DNA of 9,406 nucleotides, taken from assembly GCA_903915565.1 (NCBI GenBank), contig CAIWTG010000046.1, forward strand, positions 1 through 9,406, written 5' to 3'. How positions within the stretch are numbered: the stretch's first letter is position 1; every line of letters begins with the position of its first letter. The notes under the pieces are model-generated. The model searched no databases. It was given only the letters and a program-made list of their open reading frames with translations, and had not been told where the DNA came from. Shown piece by piece: positions 6,526 through 9,406 of the stretch. Both the position numbers and the translations under genes were made by a program. This DNA comes from an uncultured Chloroflexota bacterium (GTDB taxonomy: Bacteria > Chloroflexota > Dehalococcoidia > Dehalococcoidales > RBG-16-60-22).

Positions 6526-6945
6526 ATGGATACCGCCGGTATTATCGCCATCGTCATTGTTGTGGCCATTCTGGCTATTATCTTTGCCGTCTTCATCATC
6601 CGCGCCGTCTATGAAAAGCGCCTGCGCGACGAGCTGGATAAAGCCCGCCAGGACGCTATAGCGCGGAGTCGCGCCGCTCTGGGCGGCCGGTTCACCGAGC
6701 AAATGGTGCCCTTTTTCCCCGACTTTACTTACGACCCGACCGAAGTGCGTTTTATCGGCAGCCCCATCGACATGGTGGTTTTCCCCGGTTTAGCCCATGG
6801 CGACCCGCAGGAAATCGTTATTCTGGAGATTAAGACGGGCAATTCCCAACTGACGTCCGTGCAACGCAAAATCCGCCAGCTCGTTGAGGATGGTATGGTG
6901 CGCTGGGACGAGATACACGCGAGGGGAGAAGGAGAAGTACTTTAG
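6526..6945 (+). CDS. Membrane-anchored predicted endonuclease related to archaeal Holliday junction resolvase
   Basis: A 139-residue protein with an N-terminal membrane helix (about 5-26), a charged, probably coiled helix (27-50) and a C-terminal PD-(D/E)XK-like core. Visible core elements are FIGSPIDMVVFPG (76-88) with acidic D82, IVILEIKTGNSQLT (97-110) with E101 and K103 as the E-x-K pair, and the helix SVQRKIRQLVEDGMVRW (111-127) with Q113. This is the pattern of the predicted endonucleases grouped as COG4741. The few charges before the helix and the basic residues after it (RAVYEKRLR) suggest that the C-terminus faces the cytoplasm. GAGGAGG at 6513-6519 lies 6 nt before the ATG. It is 50 bp after pyrE and convergent with mutL, sharing 4 bp at the stop codons. 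Nuclease activity is inferred from motifs only. Confidence 0.82.
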   Translation: MDTAGIIAIVIVVAILAIIFAVFIIRAVYEKRLRDELDKARQDAIARSRAALGGRFTEQMVPFFPDFTYDPTEVRFIGSPIDMVVFPGLAHGDPQEIVILEIKTGNSQLTSVQRKIRQLVEDGMVRWDEIHARGEGEVL

Positions 6946-8660
6946 CCCGTCCGCCCGAACCCCCGCTCCAAATGCGCCGCGCTTAACTTGATGATGGTCG
7001 GACGTCCGTGCGGGCAGGTCCATGGATTCGCTGTCTGCTCCAGCTGCCGCACCAGCGACCGCATCTCGTCGTCGCTTAAGCCTTGCCCCGCCTTGATTGC
7101 CCCGTGACAGGCAATCGACGCCACCATTTTCTCCTCCCATTTACCCCGCTCCTCGCCCGATAATTCGTCGAGCAGTTCCTTGAGCATACCCGACCAGTCG
7201 TTGACCGACATTGCGGGCACGGTGCGGACTAAATACGTCCGCTCGCCAAAAGATTCTAACGTAAAACCGAAGCCGGCCAGGGCTTCCTGACACGACCGCA
7301 TAATCGCGTCCTGCCGTGGCGTGACGTCGAAGGTCGCCGGTTCTAAAAGTCCCTGCACCTCCGGTTGCTTTTGCTCCCGCTGCTTTAGGACTTTGTCATA
7401 CCGAATTCGCTCGTGGGCGGCATGCTGGTCGATGACGTACAGTCCGTCCGGTCCCTCGGCGACGATGTAACAATTGAGTACCTGTCCGACGACTCGTAAT
7501 ACCGGCAGGCTGGCGGTGAGCGGCGACTGGCTTTCCGTCGAGGGTGTGTGTGAGGCTGGACTTGCCGACTCTTTCCACAGCTGTTCCAGTCGATAGTTCG
7601 GCATGGCTTTATACGGCGCAGTGACGTCGTCAATTCGGGGCACTGGCATCTGTGCCGTCAGGGCCTGCCGCACCGCTTTCTGGACCGTCCGGAAGACCTC
7701 CCCCTCGCTGCGGAACTTCACCTCGCTCTTGGCGGGATGGATGTTGACGTCGACCGCGTCGGGCAGGAGGTTTATATCTATGATGGCGACCGGGTGCCTC
7801 CCGGTCATGAGGAGTCCGCTGTAGGCTTCTTCGACGGCGTAGGAGAGGATGCGACTGTTCACCCAGCGGCGGTTGACGAAAAAGCTTAGGTAGCCCCGCC
7901 CCGACTTGCCTAATTCGGGCGCCCCGACCATGCCAGCGACGTGAATATCTAAAGCGCCCTGGTCCGACGTCCAGCTCTGCTGCGAGCTGTCCACCGACAG
8001 CATTTTGCCGGCGGTGGCGACGCCGTAGACGTCGATAATGGCGTCGAGCAACTTGCCCTGGCCCGACGTTTTTAGGTTCTCTTTGCCGTCGATAATTAAG
8101 CTGAAAGCGACTTCCGGATAAGCGAGGGCGTACTGGCTGACGACGTTCGCCACGTGACTCGACTCGGTGTTTTGCGACTTTAAGAATTTGAGTCGGGCCG
8201 GCACGCGTTTGAAGAGATTTCTGACGGTGAAGGTGGTGCCCCGGGTACGGGCCTGTCCGACTTTTTTCGCGACCGCTCCGCCTTCCAGTAATAGGTAGGT
8301 GCCCGACTTTTCCCCGTCGGCGGACGTGACGACTTCGACGTCGGCGACCGCAGCAATGCTGGGCAGCGCCTCGCCGCGGAAGCCCAAGCTCCCGATGCTC
8401 TGGAGGTCGTGCGAGGTTTTTATTTTGCTGGTGGCGTGGCGCTCAAAGGCTAGTTCGACTTCGCTCGAGGGGATGCCGACGCCGTTGTCGGTGACTTTAA
8501 TCAGCGCGATGCCCCCGCCCCTTATTTCCACCCCGATTTGACTCGACCCTGCGTCGAGGGCGTTTTCCACCAGCTCTTTGACCACCGACGACGGTCTTTC
8601 GACGACTTCGCCGGCGGCTATCTGGTTGATAGTTTCTTTATCGAGGATTTTGATGGGCAT
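6942..8660 (-). CDS. mutL: DNA mismatch repair protein MutL, endonuclease-bearing type
   Basis: A complete 572-residue MutL. The N-terminal GHKL ATPase has IAAGEVVERP (14-23), E29 and N33 in KELVENALDAG, the Mg/ATP motif DNGVGI (58-63), GFRGEAL (93-99), GTTFTVRNLF (141-150) and NIHPAK (306-311). A polar linker, about 345-386, leads to the dimerisation/endonuclease domain. That domain has DQHAAHERIRYD (411-422), ACHGAIKAG (517-525), CPHGRP (549-554) and a C-terminal FGR (568-570). These metal-site motifs mark nicking MutL proteins such as that of Bacillus subtilis, unlike E. coli MutL, and imply methyl-independent mismatch repair. The last acidic residue of DQHA-x2-E-x4-E is D422 instead of E. 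The ATG at 8660 begins the canonical MPIKILDKETINQIAAGE; no Shine-Dalgarno is visible. No mutS is in the window. Confidence 0.97.
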   Translation of the reverse strand: MPIKILDKETINQIAAGEVVERPSSVVKELVENALDAGSSQIGVEIRGGGIALIKVTDNGVGIPSSEVELAFERHATSKIKTSHDLQSIGSLGFRGEALPSIAAVADVEVVTSADGEKSGTYLLLEGGAVAKKVGQARTRGTTFTVRNLFKRVPARLKFLKSQNTESSHVANVVSQYALAYPEVAFSLIIDGKENLKTSGQGKLLDAIIDVYGVATAGKMLSVDSSQQSWTSDQGALDIHVAGMVGAPELGKSGRGYLSFFVNRRWVNSRILSYAVEEAYSGLLMTGRHPVAIIDINLLPDAVDVNIHPAKSEVKFRSEGEVFRTVQKAVRQALTAQMPVPRIDDVTAPYKAMPNYRLEQLWKESASPASHTPSTESQSPLTASLPVLRVVGQVLNCYIVAEGPDGLYVIDQHAAHERIRYDKVLKQREQKQPEVQGLLEPATFDVTPRQDAIMRSCQEALAGFGFTLESFGERTYLVRTVPAMSVNDWSGMLKELLDELSGEERGKWEEKMVASIACHGAIKAGQGLSDDEMRSLVRQLEQTANPWTCPHGRPTIIKLSAAHLERGFGRTG

Positions 8661-8670
8661 TTATATTTCA

Positions 8671-8699
8671 ATCTTACACGCTACCGTGTATTTTGTCAA
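8671..8699 (-). promoter_or_regulatory. mutL promoter (sigma70 type)
   Basis: On the minus strand, a perfect TTGACA (8694-8699), a 17-bp spacer and TAAGAT (8671-8676). Only 10 nt (8661-8670) separate the -10 box from the ATG, so transcription should begin about 2-5 nt before the start codon, giving an essentially leaderless mRNA. This agrees with the lack of a Shine-Dalgarno sequence. Confidence 0.7.
8675..8690. repeat. Short inverted repeat inside the mutL promoter
   Basis: TACACG (8675-8680) and CGTGTA (8685-8690) are perfectly complementary around CTAC. The dyad lies in the spacer and overlaps the upstream edge of the -10 box, a usual place for a repressor operator. With six pairs only, chance occurrence is possible. 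Confidence 0.4.
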
Positions 8700-8754
8700 G
8701 CGTTTCTTTCGCTTTAAGTTTATTCTTTTAAGGGAAGGGAGTCAAAGAACCGTC

Positions 8755-8775
8755 ATTCCCGACCCGATCGGGAAT
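8755..8775. repeat. REP-like palindrome in the intergenic region
   Basis: ATTCCCGA (8755-8762) and TCGGGAAT (8768-8775) are perfectly complementary around CCCGA. The context CGTC...CCA around the core resembles the dispersed 'GTCATTCCCGC...GCGGGAATCC' palindromes common in many bacterial genomes. It lies within the 233-bp gap between mutL and the accessory genes, which otherwise holds a C-rich stretch and a smaller hairpin at 8815-8831 (ATTCCCC, loop TTT, GGGGTAT, one mismatch). There is no T-tract, so it is not a standard terminator. Copy number cannot be judged from one window. Confidence 0.55.
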
Positions 8776-8830
8776 CCATTTATGCCACACCCCCTTGCCT
8801 CCTCTCCGCAGGCTATTCCCCTTTGGGGTA

Positions 8831-8859
8831 TTGAAAGATTGGAATATTGATACTAGAAT
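8831..8859 (+). promoter_or_regulatory. Promoter of the accessory gene pair
   Basis: TTGAAA (8831-8836), a 17-bp spacer and TAGAAT (8854-8859) each match the sigma70 consensus at 5 of 6 positions. Transcription would begin near 8866, leaving a leader of about 28 nt that contains the Shine-Dalgarno GGAGG (8884-8888) of the next gene. Confidence 0.6.
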
Positions 8860-8893
8860 TACATAACAGACTAATACTCTGTTGGAGGTATAG

Positions 8894-9337
8894 ATGGTGG
8901 ACGAAGAGACAAAAGAAAATTACGAACTTTATAAAAGAAGGAGGAATTTCCTAATAGATTTAGGAAGAGAAGCCTCTCGAAGTTATGATAAATATATTTT
9001 AACTCTTGCAGCTGGCACTTTTGGACTTTCATTGTTGTTTATTGAGAATGTAACTAAAGGAAATATTATTAGTGATACTAAATGGTGTCTTGTATCCTCA
9101 TGGGTAGCATTTGGCGTAAGTATTCTTTCAACGCTACTCTCATTTCTGTGTGGTCAAGAAGCTAGTTCGAAGGAAATTGAAATACTTGATAAAGAATTTG
9201 AAACAGGGAAAACTGATAAAAGTAAAATCAGGGAAAGATTAGCCAATTTTACAAAATGGCTGAACCGATCTTCAATGGTTTTATTTATAATTGGAGTTAT
9301 TTTCCTAATAATATTTAGTTCACAAAACTTAAAATAA
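8894..9337 (+). CDS. Three-helix membrane protein of unknown function, AT-rich
   Basis: A 147-residue protein with hydrophobic segments at about 34-51, 64-86 and 127-142. The N-terminus (1-30) is highly charged and probably helical (TKENYELYKRRRNFLIDLGR), and a charged hinge (90-120, EIEILDKEFETGKTDKSKIRE) separates helices 2 and 3. The pattern SYDKYILTLAAGTFGLSLLF followed by W...SSW..F..SI and a C-terminal membrane helix recalls unannotated small membrane proteins of mobile or defence-associated regions. I cannot name a family and see no catalytic motif. The ATG at 8894 is preceded by GGAGG at a 5-nt spacing. Base composition (about one third GC in lines I counted) differs sharply from the GC-rich mutL next door, suggesting acquisition by transfer. 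The next gene starts 9 bp after the stop, so the two are probably cotranscribed. Confidence 0.82.
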   Translation: MVDEETKENYELYKRRRNFLIDLGREASRSYDKYILTLAAGTFGLSLLFIENVTKGNIISDTKWCLVSSWVAFGVSILSTLLSFLCGQEASSKEIEILDKEFETGKTDKSKIRERLANFTKWLNRSSMVLFIIGVIFLIIFSSQNLK

Positions 9338-9346
9338 AGGAGGAAC

Positions 9347-9406
9347 ATGGCAAACGATAAATCTAAAGCACGGAAAACAAGTGGCACTTTCATCCCAATA
9401 CCTAAA
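9347..9406 (+). CDS. Start of an unidentified gene, cut by the window edge
   Basis: Twenty codons remain: MANDKSKARKTSGTFIPIPK, open to the right edge. AGGAGG (9338-9343) directly follows the stop of the preceding gene and lies 3 nt before the ATG, a tight but credible ribosome-binding site. The basic N-terminus followed by SGTFIPIP weakly recalls small phage or plasmid proteins that begin with a basic stretch and then 'G-x-F-x-x-x-P'. That is a guess from a few residues. It is probably in one operon with the three-helix membrane protein. Confidence 0.6.
   Translation, partial: MANDKSKARKTSGTFIPIPK

Noticed and set aside
8815..8831. Small hairpin ATTCCCC-TTT-GGGGTAT as a possible terminator
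   Set aside because: The stem has an internal mismatch and no T-tract, and no plus-strand gene ends upstream that would need it. It also overlaps the -35 of the accessory promoter.
8578..8850. A 90-codon plus-strand frame from inside mutL into the intergenic region
   Set aside because: The first third is antisense to the conserved MutL N-terminus and the rest runs through the mutL promoter and the palindrome; no Shine-Dalgarno.
8661..8893. A tRNA or small structured RNA in the mutL-accessory gap
   Set aside because: No cloverleaf, T-loop consensus or CCA-like end is found; the palindromes are short and separate.
1..9406. CRISPR array, transposase, integrase or toxin-antitoxin pair
   Set aside because: I found no regularly spaced repeats, no terminal inverted repeats with a transposase, and no recognisable toxin or antitoxin sequence. 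The accessory pair at the right edge is too incomplete to call.

Overview
The window reads as a bacterial chromosome, most likely from Chloroflexota and perhaps class Dehalococcoidia. This is inferred from the pnp-dapB-dapA order, the moderately high GC of the core genes and the protein flavour; no rRNA or other decisive marker is present. About the first 8.7 kb is ordinary core-genome housekeeping. The last ~0.6 kb is AT-rich and looks like the edge of an accessory segment.

Layout: (1) 1-2859, plus strand: the 3' end of pnp, then dapB, dapA and a small lipoprotein gene, closely spaced and ending in a Rho-independent terminator. DapA condenses pyruvate with aspartate semialdehyde and DapB reduces the product, so this is a lysine/diaminopimelate unit behind an RNA-turnover gene. 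(2) 2858-5128, minus strand: a four-helix membrane protein of unknown function, then plsY (glycerol-3-phosphate acyltransferase) and a membrane-bound family 2 glycosyltransferase 4 bp downstream of it. A 25-bp near-palindrome precedes plsY. (3) 5264-6945, plus strand: lepB (signal peptidase I), pyrE (orotate phosphoribosyltransferase) and a membrane-anchored PD-(D/E)XK nuclease-like protein, probably one operon behind a clear sigma70-type promoter. (4) 6942-8660, minus strand: mutL of the endonuclease-bearing type, convergent with the nuclease gene and overlapping it by 4 bp at the stop codons. (5) 8661-8893: a 233-bp intergenic stretch with the mutL promoter, a REP-like palindrome, a smaller hairpin and a strong promoter pointing outward. 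(6) 8894-9406: an AT-rich three-helix membrane protein and the first 20 codons of another gene, which runs off the window.

The best regulatory observation is that both mutL and lepB have a good -35/-10 pair whose -10 box ends exactly 10 nt before the start codon, with no Shine-Dalgarno sequence. Both mRNAs are therefore predicted to be leaderless or nearly so, whereas dapB, dapA, pyrE, the nuclease gene and the accessory genes have recognisable ribosome-binding sites. I found no CRISPR array, tRNA, rRNA, transposase or complete novel multi-gene system. The only hint of an undescribed system is the two-gene AT-rich start at the right edge, which cannot be judged without the sequence beyond it.
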